Below are positions 1 through 6,747 of a DNA stretch of 11,638 bases, piece by piece. The notes beneath the pieces were generated by a model that did no database searches, was not told the origin of the DNA, and was given only the letters and a program-made list of their open reading frames with translations. Origin of the DNA: DASWKG01 sp036396755 (GTDB taxonomy: Bacteria > Actinomycetota > UBA4738 > CALAEC01); assembly GCA_036396755.1 (NCBI GenBank), contig DASWKG010000094.1, positions 1 through 11,638 of the forward strand, written 5' to 3'. The position numbers and the translations under genes are program-made. The number at the start of each line of letters is the position of its first letter. Within the stretch, counting starts at the first letter, position 1.

Positions 1-120
1 GCTGGGGCGGGAACGGTGATTGGCAAGTCGGTGACCAGGTCTCTCGCAGACCCGAAGGAGGCCCAGGGCCGCATTTTCACAATCTCTCGCGGAATCTGTG
101 CGGAATCTCCCGAGGCCTAG
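1..120 (+). other. Open frame at left edge, possible C-terminal tail of an unrecognised gene
   Basis: Frame 1 is open from the window edge to a TAG at 118-120, giving 39 residues. The peptide has no motif I recognise. About 69% of its third codon positions are G or C, clearly lower than in the confident genes here, so it is either the end of a gene of different origin or non-coding sequence open by chance. The segment contains two 9-base copies of GCGGAATCT (89-97 and 100-108) and a small inverted repeat, GGCCT-agg-AGGCC (114-126), just at the stop. I see no other gene between here and the tRNA. Confidence 0.15.
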
Positions 121-166
121 GAGGCCATGCTCGGCTTGGAAAAACGCGCCTGACCTGCTGCTTCGC

Positions 167-241
167 TGGTGGGCGCTGGTGGTTTCGAACCACCGACCTC
201 CGCCTTGTAAGGGCGGCGCTCTCCCGCTGAGCTAAGCGCCC
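167..241 (-). tRNA. tRNA-Val (anticodon UAC), CCA encoded
   Basis: Read on the minus strand, the acceptor stem GGGCGCT (241-235) pairs with AGCGCCC (177-171). It is followed by discriminator A (170) and an encoded CCA (169-167). The D arm (AGCTC...GAGC), an anticodon stem CCGCC/GGCGG enclosing the loop CTTACAA, and the T arm with GGTTCGAAACC are all present. Loop positions 34-36 read TAC, so the tRNA decodes the valine codon GUA and probably GUG by wobble. The mature tRNA without CCA spans 170-241 (72 nt). It diverges from the RCK gene that begins at 296. Confidence 0.95.
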
Positions 242-252
242 GGGACCTCCTC

Positions 253-258
253 ATCGTA
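253..258 (-). promoter_or_regulatory. Putative -10 element of tRNA-Val
   Basis: On the minus strand the hexamer TACGAT (258-253) fits the TAnnnT pattern and ends 11 bases before the first base of the mature tRNA at 241, a plausible distance for a short 5' leader. I see no good TTGACA-like -35 element at 16-19 bases spacing, so this is a weak call. Confidence 0.25.
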
Positions 259-283
259 ACGGTCCCCCGCCCCGGTGCCCGCG

Positions 284-289
284 TAGCAT
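284..289 (+). promoter_or_regulatory. Putative -10 element for a leaderless RCK-channel mRNA
   Basis: TAGCAT (TAnnnT) ends 6 bases before the GTG at 296, and there is no Shine-Dalgarno sequence in front of that GTG. This is the arrangement expected for leaderless transcripts, in which transcription starts at or next to the start codon. There is no clear -35 element. The ATG at 288 overlaps the hexamer but is in another frame. Confidence 0.3.
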
Positions 290-295
290 GACCTC

Positions 296-1984
296 GTGCT
301 TACCGGGCAGCGGTTCGTGATCAGCGGGCTCAGCCGGCTCACCGTCCGGGTCGCGCGGGAGCTGCGCGGCCGAGGGGGGGAGGTCGCCGTGGTCGCGTCG
401 GGGCCGGACCCGGCGCTCGCGACTCTGCTGGAGGACGCCACCCTCATCGAAGCCGGACCCAAGCGAGAGCCGGCCCTGCTCGAGGCGGGGCTCGCGCGGG
501 CCACCTCGTTGCTCGCGCTCGCCGACGACGACCTCGACAACCTCGCGGCGGCGGTGGCGGCGCACTCGGCGGGGCCGGACGTCCCGGTGGTCCTTCGCGC
601 GTTCGATCCCTCCCTGATCGACGCCGTCGGCGAGGGGCTCAACATCCGGCGCACCTACAGCGTGTCGGCGCTGGCGGCGCCGGCGTTCGTGGCGGCGGCC
701 GCCGGACAGGAGGTGGTGGAGACCCTCCGCCTCGGCGACGACGAGGTGCCGCTCTGCCGTATGCCCGTCTCACCCGGCTCGCCGCTCGAGGGGCGCTCTC
801 CGGCAGAGGTCAAGCGCGAGCACGCATGCGCGGTGGTGGCTCGCGCCGATCGCGACGGCGCGTGGCTGCCGGTGACGGCCGACGACCGGCCGCTCCATCC
901 CGGCGATCAGGTGCTCGTCGGTGGCCGCCTCCTCGACGTCCTCCGCCTCGCCCTCCGGAATCGGGACGCGACGATCACCCGCGCGACGAGCCATCCCGTC
1001 CCTCACCACCGGGCCACTCCGCGTCGCCGCCGCCTGCGCGCTCCGACCACCCTCCTGCCGATGGCCGCGCTCGTCCTTGGGCTCTGGCTGCTCGCGACCG
1101 TGGCCGTGTTCGCCGTCGCGCTCGATCTCAACCCGATCGACGCCGTGTACGTGGCCGTCACGACGGCCCTCGGCAACTCGACGGTCGACGACGAGGCGGC
1201 CTGGCTGAAGGTCTTCGGCGTCGGCTCGATGGTGGCCGGCGGGGCGCTGCTCGGCGTCCTGTTCTCCTGGCTCGCGTCGGTTGCCACCGCGTCGCGGCTC
1301 GACGAGCGGATGGGACGCCGGGCCCGGCGACTCTCGGACCACGTCGTGATCGCCGGGCTCGGGACCGCGGGCTTCCGGACCCAGCAGCTGCTCGGTGAGC
1401 TCGGCGTGCCCGTGTCGATCGTCGAGCGGTCGGCGGGCAACCGCTTCGCCGAAGCCGTGGATCCGAACGTGCCGGTGCTCGTGATGGACGCGCGCCTGCC
1501 CGAGAACCTCGAGCAGGTCGGGATCGACGACGCGTGGTGCTTCATCGCGTGCACCGACGACGACCTCACGAACGTCGGCGCGTGCATGCAGGCCCGGCGC
1601 CTGCATCCAGGGCTGCACACGGTGGCTCGCATCTTCGACGAGGACCTGTCCGAGCGAGTCGCCGGCGCGTTCGGCGTCGACGCGGCCGTCAGCACCACCA
1701 AGGCCGCGGCCGGCGCCTTCGTGGCGGCGGCGATCGACGAGCGGGTCCCGCGGACCATCCATCTCGATGGGCTCGAGCTGGTCGCCGTACGCCACAGGGT
1801 CTCGGCGGACGTCGGGACCGAGACCCTCGCCGCGTGGCGCGCCGAGGGGATCCGCCTGCTCGCCTTCCTCCGCGACGGCCAGGTGCGGCCCGCCTCGACG
1901 CTCGCCGGGGCGCTCCGCGCCGGCGACCAGGCGATCATGGCCGGCCCCGCGGAGGCGGTGCGTCGCCACCTCCTCGGCGCCTGA
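296..1984 (+). CDS. Two-RCK membrane protein, potassium-channel-like with non-canonical filter
   Basis: The 562-residue protein has the order RCK - two membrane helices - RCK. Residues 1-135 form a Rossmann-type TrkA_N/RCK domain whose glycine motif is degenerate (GLSRLT at 11-16), and residues 139-222 look like a TrkA_C/RCK_C domain. Helices at about 250-276 and 306-331 flank a re-entrant pore-like segment (D282-D299). A second RCK_N starts at about 347 with an intact GLGTAG (354-359), and a second RCK_C follows from about 485. RCK domains normally gate K+ channels or transporters by binding NAD(H), nucleotides or Ca2+. The filter position, however, reads TTALGNST (289-296) instead of TTVGYGD, so K+ selectivity cannot be assumed. 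The start is GTG with no ribosome-binding site; the ATG at 288 is out of frame. Acting as an ion channel or as a ligand-sensing membrane protein are both possible. Confidence 0.85.
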   Translation: MLTGQRFVISGLSRLTVRVARELRGRGGEVAVVASGPDPALATLLEDATLIEAGPKREPALLEAGLARATSLLALADDDLDNLAAAVAAHSAGPDVPVVLRAFDPSLIDAVGEGLNIRRTYSVSALAAPAFVAAAAGQEVVETLRLGDDEVPLCRMPVSPGSPLEGRSPAEVKREHACAVVARADRDGAWLPVTADDRPLHPGDQVLVGGRLLDVLRLALRNRDATITRATSHPVPHHRATPRRRRLRAPTTLLPMAALVLGLWLLATVAVFAVALDLNPIDAVYVAVTTALGNSTVDDEAAWLKVFGVGSMVAGGALLGVLFSWLASVATASRLDERMGRRARRLSDHVVIAGLGTAGFRTQQLLGELGVPVSIVERSAGNRFAEAVDPNVPVLVMDARLPENLEQVGIDDAWCFIACTDDDLTNVGACMQARRLHPGLHTVARIFDEDLSERVAGAFGVDAAVSTTKAAAGAFVAAAIDERVPRTIHLDGLELVAVRHRVSADVGTETLAAWRAEGIRLLAFLRDGQVRPASTLAGALRAGDQAIMAGPAEAVRRHLLGA

Positions 1985-2027
1985 CCGGGCCGCCGCCGCC
2001 CGTGTGCGAGACTTTCGAGAAACCGAG

Positions 2028-2034
2028 AAGGAGG
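2028..2034 (+). promoter_or_regulatory. Ribosome binding site fixing the crotonase start
   Basis: AAGGAGG lies 5 bases before the GTG at 2040. It decides for that GTG over upstream in-frame starts that would run the frame back into the RCK gene. Confidence 0.8.
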
Positions 2035-2039
2035 AGAGC

Positions 2040-2831
2040 GTGGCCGAGTTCGAGACCATCACCTACGGCGTGCACGACGCGGTGGCCACGATCGAGATGG
2101 CCCGGCCGCAGAAGCTCAACGCGATGAACGCGCAGATGTTCACCGAGCTGGGGCAGGCGGCGCGTGCTGCGGGGACCGACCCCGGCGTCCGGGTCGTGCT
2201 GCTGAAGGGACAGGGGAAGTCGTTCTCCGCGGGCATCGACGTGGCCCTCCTGGGGCAGCTCTCCGGCACCCGCGGCGCGCGGTTCCGAACGTTCGTGCGC
2301 ACCGCTCAGCTGGCCGGCGAGTGGCTCACCCTCATGGAGAAGCCCACGGTCGCGGCGATCCACGGCAACGCGCTCGGCGCCGGGTTCCAGCTCGCGCTCT
2401 CCTGCGACCTCCGGATCGCCGCCGACGACGTGCAGCTCGCGCTCCCCGAGGTCCGCTTCGGCATCGTCCCCGATCTCGGCGGCCCGTTCCACCTCACCCG
2501 CCTGATCGGCCCGGCGCGGACGAAGGAGATCGTGTGGACCGGGCGCACGGTGGAGGCCGACGAGGCCCTTCAGATCGGGCTCGTGAACCGGGTGGTCCCG
2601 GCGGCCGAGCTCGCGGCGCAGGCCGAGGCGTACGCGAGAGCGCTCGTGCACTCCCCGCCCATCCCGGTATCGCTGTCCAAGACCCTGATCTCCCGTGCCC
2701 ACGAGAACGCCTACGAGGCGTCGCTGGAGGCACAGGGCCACGCGCAGGCGCGCTGCATCGAGAGCGAGGACCACAAGGAGGCCGTCGAGGCGTTCCTCGA
2801 GAAGCGGACCCCGCGGTTCAGCGGGCAGTAG
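2040..2831 (+). CDS. Enoyl-CoA hydratase/isomerase family protein (crotonase fold)
   Basis: This is a 263-residue crotonase-superfamily enzyme, a usual length for single-domain members, acting on acyl-CoA thioesters in the cytoplasm. The CoA/oxyanion-hole segment SFSAGID (61-67) and the second oxyanion segment GNALGAG (109-115) are intact. By alignment to rat enoyl-CoA hydratase, the second catalytic glutamate (Glu164) is present as E137, but the Glu144 position is Q117. D145, eight residues after E137, falls where dienoyl-CoA isomerase has its functional aspartate (Asp204). The residue set therefore fits an isomerase or a specialised crotonase better than a standard beta-oxidation hydratase. 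The gene begins 55 bases after the RCK gene and converges with the glutamate dehydrogenase gene, leaving only 20 bases between their stops. The substrate cannot be read from the sequence. Confidence 0.92.
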   Translation: MAEFETITYGVHDAVATIEMARPQKLNAMNAQMFTELGQAARAAGTDPGVRVVLLKGQGKSFSAGIDVALLGQLSGTRGARFRTFVRTAQLAGEWLTLMEKPTVAAIHGNALGAGFQLALSCDLRIAADDVQLALPEVRFGIVPDLGGPFHLTRLIGPARTKEIVWTGRTVEADEALQIGLVNRVVPAAELAAQAEAYARALVHSPPIPVSLSKTLISRAHENAYEASLEAQGHAQARCIESEDHKEAVEAFLEKRTPRFSGQ

Positions 2832-2851
2832 GGGGAGCCAGGGCGCCGAGG

Positions 2852-4153
2852 CTAGACGTAGCCGCGCAGCCGCGCCGCGCGGCTGACCTTCTCGACCGCG
2901 ATCGCGAACGCGGCGAGGCGCAGGTCGACGCCGTCGACCGTGGCACGGGCATAGATCTCCTGCCAGGCGCGCGCCATCGTCTTGGCGAGCTGCTCGTTGA
3001 CCTGCTGCTCCTCCCAGCGGAACTGCTGGATGTTCTGGACCCACTCGAAGTACGAGACGGTCACGCCCCCGGCGTTCGCCAGGATGTCGGGGATCACGTT
3101 CACCCCGCGCTCGGCGAGGATCACGTCGGCGGCCGGGGTCACCGGGTGGTTCGCCGCCTCGACGATCGTGCCGGCGCGCACGGTGCCCGCGTTCTCCTCG
3201 TTGATCACGCGCGACAGCGCGGCCGGGATCAGCACGTCGACGCCGAGGGTCAGGAGCTCCTCGTTCGTGATGCCGTCGACGCCGGGGAAGTCGACGACCG
3301 TGCCGCTCTCCTGCACGTGGTCGAACAGCGCCTGCACGTCGAGGCCGTCGCCACGGTAGATGCCGCCGCGCACGTCCGAGACCGACACGACCTTGCAGCC
3401 GATCTCGCCGATGAGCCGCGCCGTCCACGACCCCACATTGCCGAACCCTTGGATCGCGACCGTCGCGCCCTGGAGGTCGACACCCAGGTCCCTCGCGGCC
3501 TCGCGCAGCGAGTACACGACCCCGCGCCCGGTGGCCGCATCGCGCCCGTAGGACCCGCCGAGCTCGACCGGCTTGCCGGTCACGATCGCCGGGGTGTAGC
3601 CGTAGCGGCTCGAGTACGCGTCCATCATCCAGGCCATCGTCTGCGCGTTCGTGTTCACGTCGGGCGCGGGGATGTCGCGATTCACGCCGAGCACGTAGCT
3701 GATCGTCGAGGTGAAGCGCCGCGTGAGCCGCTCGAGCTCCTTCTGCGAGAGGATCCCCGGCTCGCACTGCACGCCGCCCTTCGCGCCGCCGTAGGGGATG
3801 TCGACCACGGCCGTCTTCCAGGTCATCAGTGAGGCCAGCGCCCGCACCTCGTCGAGGTCGGCGTCGGGGTGGTAGCGGACCCCACCCTTGTACGGGCCGC
3901 GGGCGCCGTTGTGCTGCACCCGGTACCCGGTGAACACCACGAGGCGGCCGTCGTCCATCCGCACCGGCACCTGCACGCGCAGCTCCCGGTAGGTCGTGCG
4001 CAGGATCTCGCGCATCTCGTCGTCGAGGTCGATGTGGTCCGCCGCCAGGTCGAAGAAGTAGTTGACGGCCTCGAACGGGCTCATCTCCGGCGGCCGCGTC
4101 ACGGGAACGGCGGCGGGCGCCTGCACGTCGGTCTCTCGGCGTTTCGTGTCCAA
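2852..4153 (-). CDS. gdhA: Glutamate dehydrogenase, canonical paralogue (Glu/Leu/Phe/Val dehydrogenase family)
   Basis: This 433-residue protein is a hexameric-type glutamate dehydrogenase, which interconverts glutamate and 2-oxoglutarate plus ammonia with NAD(P). The substrate-binding and catalytic residues are all in place: K89 in GPYKGGVRYH, K113 in MTWKTA, K125 in GGAKGG and D165 in PAPDVNT. The Rossmann motif is GFGNVG (236-241), followed by IPAA (309-312), EAAN (332-335) and NAGG (360-363), all typical of active family members. The start is TTG at 4153, supported by GGAGG (4163-4159) five bases before it. The gene lies 54 bases downstream of the threonine synthase-like gene on the same strand and may be cotranscribed with it. 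The residues seen do not settle NAD versus NADP preference, and a branched-chain amino-acid dehydrogenase is less likely given the overall motif match. Confidence 0.93.
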   Translation of the reverse strand: MDTKRRETDVQAPAAVPVTRPPEMSPFEAVNYFFDLAADHIDLDDEMREILRTTYRELRVQVPVRMDDGRLVVFTGYRVQHNGARGPYKGGVRYHPDADLDEVRALASLMTWKTAVVDIPYGGAKGGVQCEPGILSQKELERLTRRFTSTISYVLGVNRDIPAPDVNTNAQTMAWMMDAYSSRYGYTPAIVTGKPVELGGSYGRDAATGRGVVYSLREAARDLGVDLQGATVAIQGFGNVGSWTARLIGEIGCKVVSVSDVRGGIYRGDGLDVQALFDHVQESGTVVDFPGVDGITNEELLTLGVDVLIPAALSRVINEENAGTVRAGTIVEAANHPVTPAADVILAERGVNVIPDILANAGGVTVSYFEWVQNIQQFRWEEQQVNEQLAKTMARAWQEIYARATVDGVDLRLAAFAIAVEKVSRAARLRGYV

Positions 4154-4158
4154 TCGGG

Positions 4159-4163
4159 CCTCC
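4159..4163 (-). promoter_or_regulatory. Ribosome binding site deciding the TTG start of gdhA
   Basis: On the minus strand GGAGG sits five bases before TTG (4153-4151). It is the reason for choosing a TTG start, since no ATG or GTG of the same frame has comparable support nearby. Confidence 0.7.
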
Positions 4164-4168
4164 GAACG

Positions 4169-4184
4169 GCAAGCGTACGCTCGC
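4169..4184. repeat. Short palindrome in the thrC-gdhA gap
   Basis: AGCGTACGCT (4172-4181) is a perfect 10-base palindrome. It extends imperfectly to GC at both ends (4169-4184) with one mismatched pair. It lies 5 bases upstream of the gdhA ribosome binding site and could be an operator half-site pair or the stem of a small mRNA hairpin. Chance occurrence in GC-rich DNA is quite possible. Confidence 0.3.
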
Positions 4185-4207
4185 GGCGCCGGGCGGGCCA
4201 GCCCCCC

Positions 4208-5383
4208 TCAGCCCCGGTTGGTGGCGAGCACCTCCGGGTACTTCAGCCCGCTCCCGGTGTTGAGCAGCACGACCCGCTCCCCTTCGCCAAGCTCGCCGCG
4301 GTCGCGCAGCTGGATGGCGGCCGCGAGGGTAGCTGCGCCCTCGGGGGCGGCGAGCACGCCGGCGTCGCGCGCCAGCACCCCCACCATCTCGACGATCGTC
4401 GCGTCGGAGACGGCGACCGCCGAGCCCTTCGTCTCTCGGAGGGCTCGGAGCACGAGGAAGCCCCCGAGGGGCGATGGGACCCGGAGGCCGGCCGCCAGCG
4501 TCTCGGCGCCGGACCAGGGCTCGGTCTCCTCGTCGCCGCGCTCGAACGCGCGGACGATCGGCGCGCACCCCTCGGCCTGCACGACGATCAGGCGCGGAGG
4601 ATCACCCCGAACCCACCCGAGCTCCCGCAGCTGCTCGAACGCGCGCCAGATGCCGACCGCGCCGACTCCCCCGCCGGCCGGGTAGACGATCGCCGACGGC
4701 GCCTCCCACCCGAGCTGCTCCGCGATCTCGAGCCCGAGCGTCTTCTTCCCCTCGATGCGGTACGGCTCGCGAAGGGTGGCCGCGTCGAACCAGCCCTCGG
4801 CGGCGGCGCGGTCGGCGATCAGGCGGCCGGCGTCGGAGATGAGGCCGTCGACGAGCGTCAGGTCGGCGCCGTAGGCGAGGCACTCCAGGCGGTTCAGCTC
4901 GGGCGCGTCGCGGGGCATCGCCACGTGGACGCCGATCCCGGCGGCGGCGCCGTAGGCAGCCCAGGCCCCGCCGGCGTTCCCCGCGGTGGGAAGGGCCACG
5001 TCCTCGATCCCCAGCTCCCTCGCCCGCGAGATCCCGCACGCGGCGCCGCGCGCCTTGAACGTGCCGGTCGGGTTGAGCCCCTCGTCCTTCAGCCACAGGT
5101 CGAGGCCGAGCCGCGCGCCGAGGCGCTCGAGCGGGAACAGCGGCGTCAGGCCCTCGCCGAGGGAGACGGGATGCGCCGGATCGTCGAGGGGCAGCAGCTC
5201 CCGGTACCGCCACATGTCGGAGCGCCGGACAGCGATCTCGTCGCGCGAGACCGCCGACCCGACCGCCGGAAGGTCGTACTCGACGAGGAGTGGCGAACCA
5301 CACTCGCACACCGTCTGCGGCACGCGGTGGTCGTGCGTACGTCCACAGCGGGGGCACGACAGGTGTCGGACGAAGGAGCCCAC
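4208..5383 (-). CDS. thrC: Threonine synthase-like PLP-dependent enzyme with N-terminal zinc-ribbon
   Basis: The 391-residue protein is a fold-type II PLP enzyme. K110 in NPTGTFKARGA is the expected Schiff-base lysine, N136 in AGNAGG the cofactor-contacting asparagine, and GGGVG (237-241) the phosphate-binding loop. The N-terminus carries C10-x2-C13 and C26-x-C28, a small zinc-ribbon-like element seen in many longer threonine synthases. Threonine synthase converts O-phosphohomoserine to threonine in the cytoplasm. No aspartate kinase, homoserine dehydrogenase or homoserine kinase gene lies nearby; the neighbours are glutamate dehydrogenases on both sides. A related activity such as an ammonia-releasing lyase of the same fold cannot be excluded. 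The start is GTG at 5383; an ATG at 5391 is out of frame. TAGGAT (5395-5390) before the start can be read either as a leaderless -10 or as an AGGA ribosome binding site. Confidence 0.85.
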   Translation of the reverse strand: MGSFVRHLSCPRCGRTHDHRVPQTVCECGSPLLVEYDLPAVGSAVSRDEIAVRRSDMWRYRELLPLDDPAHPVSLGEGLTPLFPLERLGARLGLDLWLKDEGLNPTGTFKARGAACGISRARELGIEDVALPTAGNAGGAWAAYGAAAGIGVHVAMPRDAPELNRLECLAYGADLTLVDGLISDAGRLIADRAAAEGWFDAATLREPYRIEGKKTLGLEIAEQLGWEAPSAIVYPAGGGVGAVGIWRAFEQLRELGWVRGDPPRLIVVQAEGCAPIVRAFERGDEETEPWSGAETLAAGLRVPSPLGGFLVLRALRETKGSAVAVSDATIVEMVGVLARDAGVLAAPEGAATLAAAIQLRDRGELGEGERVVLLNTGSGLKYPEVLATNRG

Positions 5384-5389
5384 GTGCCC

Positions 5390-5395
5390 ATCCTA
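5390..5395 (-). promoter_or_regulatory. Putative -10 (or weak RBS) in front of thrC
   Basis: On the minus strand TAGGAT fits TAnnnT and ends 6 bases before the GTG at 5383, the same geometry as in front of the RCK gene. The embedded AGGA is 7 bases from the GTG, so it may instead be a weak ribosome binding site. No convincing -35 element is visible. Confidence 0.3.
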
Positions 5396-5423
5396 CGGAG
5401 TCACGCCGATCGCTCCCTGCGAG

Positions 5424-5429
5424 TATCCT
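5424..5429 (+). promoter_or_regulatory. Putative -10 element of the second glutamate dehydrogenase gene
   Basis: TATCCT (TAnnnT) lies 26 bases before the ATG at 5456. Transcription from it would give a leader of about 20 bases containing AAGGGGG (5444-5450), a fair ribosome binding site 5 bases before the ATG. There is no clear -35. The divergent thrC signals share this 72-base intergenic region. Confidence 0.25.
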
Positions 5430-5455
5430 TGTATCAGCAGGACAAGGGGGTGGGG

Positions 5456-6691
5456 ATGGGGTCGGCGTTCGAGGCCGTGCTCGGGTTCTCCGAGCGGGCG
5501 GCAGATCAGCTCGGCTTGGAGCTGTCCCTCCGGGAGGCGTTGGCGACGCCCGCGCGAGAGCTCACCGTCCAGATCCGCGTCCCGATGGACTTCGGCGGCT
5601 TCAAGGTGTTCAGCGGCTACCGCGTCCAGTTCAACAACGCGCGCGGCCCGTTCAAGGGCGGGATCCGCTACCACCCGCTCGTCGACCTCGACGAGGTCCG
5701 TACCTTCGCGGCGCTCATGACGTGGAAGACCGCGATCATGAGCATCCCCTTCGGCGGCGGGAAGGGCGGCGTGCAGGTGGACCCCCGCCTTCTGTCGGAG
5801 GCCGAGCTCGAACGGCTCTCGCGCTCGTACATGCGCGCGATCGCCGACATCATCGGCCCCCAGGTCGACGTGCCGGCGCCCGACGTGAACACGACCCCGA
5901 AGATCATGGGCTGGATGTCAGACGAGTACTCGCGCCGCTACGGCCCGAACCCCGCGGTCATCACCGGGAAGCCCGTCGTCCTCGGCGGCTCGCTGGGTCG
6001 CGAAGCGGCCACCGGGCGCGGCGCCGCGATCTGCCTCGACCACCTGGTGAAGGCGCGCGGGTGGCGGCGCGAGGAGACGCCCATCGCGATCCAGGGCTAC
6101 GGCAACGCCGGCTCGTGGCTCGCGGTCGTCGCGCGGGAGATGGGCTACCCGATCGTCGCGGTGTCCGACACGGGAGGAACCGTCGCATCCCGCGACGGCC
6201 TGGACACGGCCGCGGTGCTCGAGCACAAGCGCGAGACCGGGAGTGTGGCGGGGTTCGCCGGCGCGGAGGCGCTCGCCAGCGAGGACCTCCACAAGACCGA
6301 CTGCGTGGTGCTCGCGCTCGCCGCGCTCGAGGAGGCGATCGTCCCCGGCAACTCCGACGAGGTGAAGGCCCAGGTCGTGCTCGAGGTCGGGAACTTCCCG
6401 GTGACGCCCGACGCCGACACGGCGCTCTCCGAGCGCGGGGTGACCGTGGTCCCCGACATCCTCGCGAGCGGGGGCGGCGTGGCGGTCTCCTACCTCGAGT
6501 GGGTGCAGGACCTCCAGCGTGAGCAGTGGACCGAGGAGCGCGTGAACGGACGGCTCGAGGAGATCATGGGGGCCGCGACCGAGCAGGTCATGGTCCGCGC
6601 CGACACCGAGGGACTGACCCTCCGCGACGCCGCCTACCTGATCGGGGTCGGCCGCGTCGCCGAGGCCGAGATCGCCCGCGGGTTCCGGTAG
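5456..6691 (+). CDS. Glutamate dehydrogenase, divergent paralogue
   Basis: This is a 411-residue second member of the glutamate dehydrogenase family, shorter at the N-terminus than its neighbour. The active-site residues are kept: K67 (GPFKGGIRYH), K91 (MTWKTA), K103 (GGGKGG) and D143 (PAPDVNT). The nucleotide motif GYGNAG (214-219) is intact. It departs from consensus further on: LALAA (286-290) where active relatives have IPAA, EVGN (310-313) for E-A/G-A-N, and SGGG (338-341) for NAGG. Amino-acid specificity may therefore differ, or the protein may act mainly as a regulatory partner. ATG 5456 is preferred because AAGGGGG ends 5 bases before it; GTG at 5450 and TTG at 5429 are in frame but unsupported. 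The frame stays open far upstream, but there it overlaps the minus-strand genes and is a shadow. The gene is divergent from thrC. Confidence 0.9.
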   Translation: MGSAFEAVLGFSERAADQLGLELSLREALATPARELTVQIRVPMDFGGFKVFSGYRVQFNNARGPFKGGIRYHPLVDLDEVRTFAALMTWKTAIMSIPFGGGKGGVQVDPRLLSEAELERLSRSYMRAIADIIGPQVDVPAPDVNTTPKIMGWMSDEYSRRYGPNPAVITGKPVVLGGSLGREAATGRGAAICLDHLVKARGWRREETPIAIQGYGNAGSWLAVVAREMGYPIVAVSDTGGTVASRDGLDTAAVLEHKRETGSVAGFAGAEALASEDLHKTDCVVLALAALEEAIVPGNSDEVKAQVVLEVGNFPVTPDADTALSERGVTVVPDILASGGGVAVSYLEWVQDLQREQWTEERVNGRLEEIMGAATEQVMVRADTEGLTLRDAAYLIGVGRVAEAEIARGFR

Positions 6692-6734
6692 GAACCACCC
6701 GAATTGCCTATCCCATCTCCCGCGCGCTCTGTGG

Positions 6735-6740
6735 GACGAT
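6735..6740 (+). promoter_or_regulatory. Possible -10 element before the lipoprotein gene
   Basis: GACGAT ends 7 bases before ATG 6748 and differs from TAnnnT at one base. The ATG has no good ribosome binding site, so a leaderless or near-leaderless transcript is possible. The spacing resembles that in front of the RCK and thrC genes. Weak call. Confidence 0.2.
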
Positions 6741-6747
6741 AGAAGCG

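Noticed and set aside
139..166. Run of five T on the minus strand (144-140) downstream of tRNA-Val, considered as a terminator
   Set aside because: No stable stem precedes it, so an intrinsic terminator is not supported.
2860..2884. GC-rich inverted repeat AGCCGC/GCGGCT (2868-2873 with 2879-2884) near the convergent gene ends, considered as a terminator
   Set aside because: It lies in the last codons of gdhA, has a short loop and no T tract, and repeated Arg/Ala codons explain it.
1935..4568. Very long minus-strand open frame opposite and within the crotonase, gdhA and thrC genes
   Set aside because: It runs across several real genes in another frame and its translation is Arg/Pro/Gly-rich, low-complexity and without motifs. 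This is a typical shadow in GC-rich DNA.
3869..5455. Upstream extension of the second glutamate dehydrogenase frame
   Set aside because: The extension is antisense to thrC and gdhA and encodes no dehydrogenase sequence. The family N-terminus and a ribosome binding site fit ATG 5456.
6526..6747. Upstream extension of the lipoprotein frame
   Set aside because: It overlaps the end of the dehydrogenase gene and would bury the signal peptide and lipobox inside the protein.
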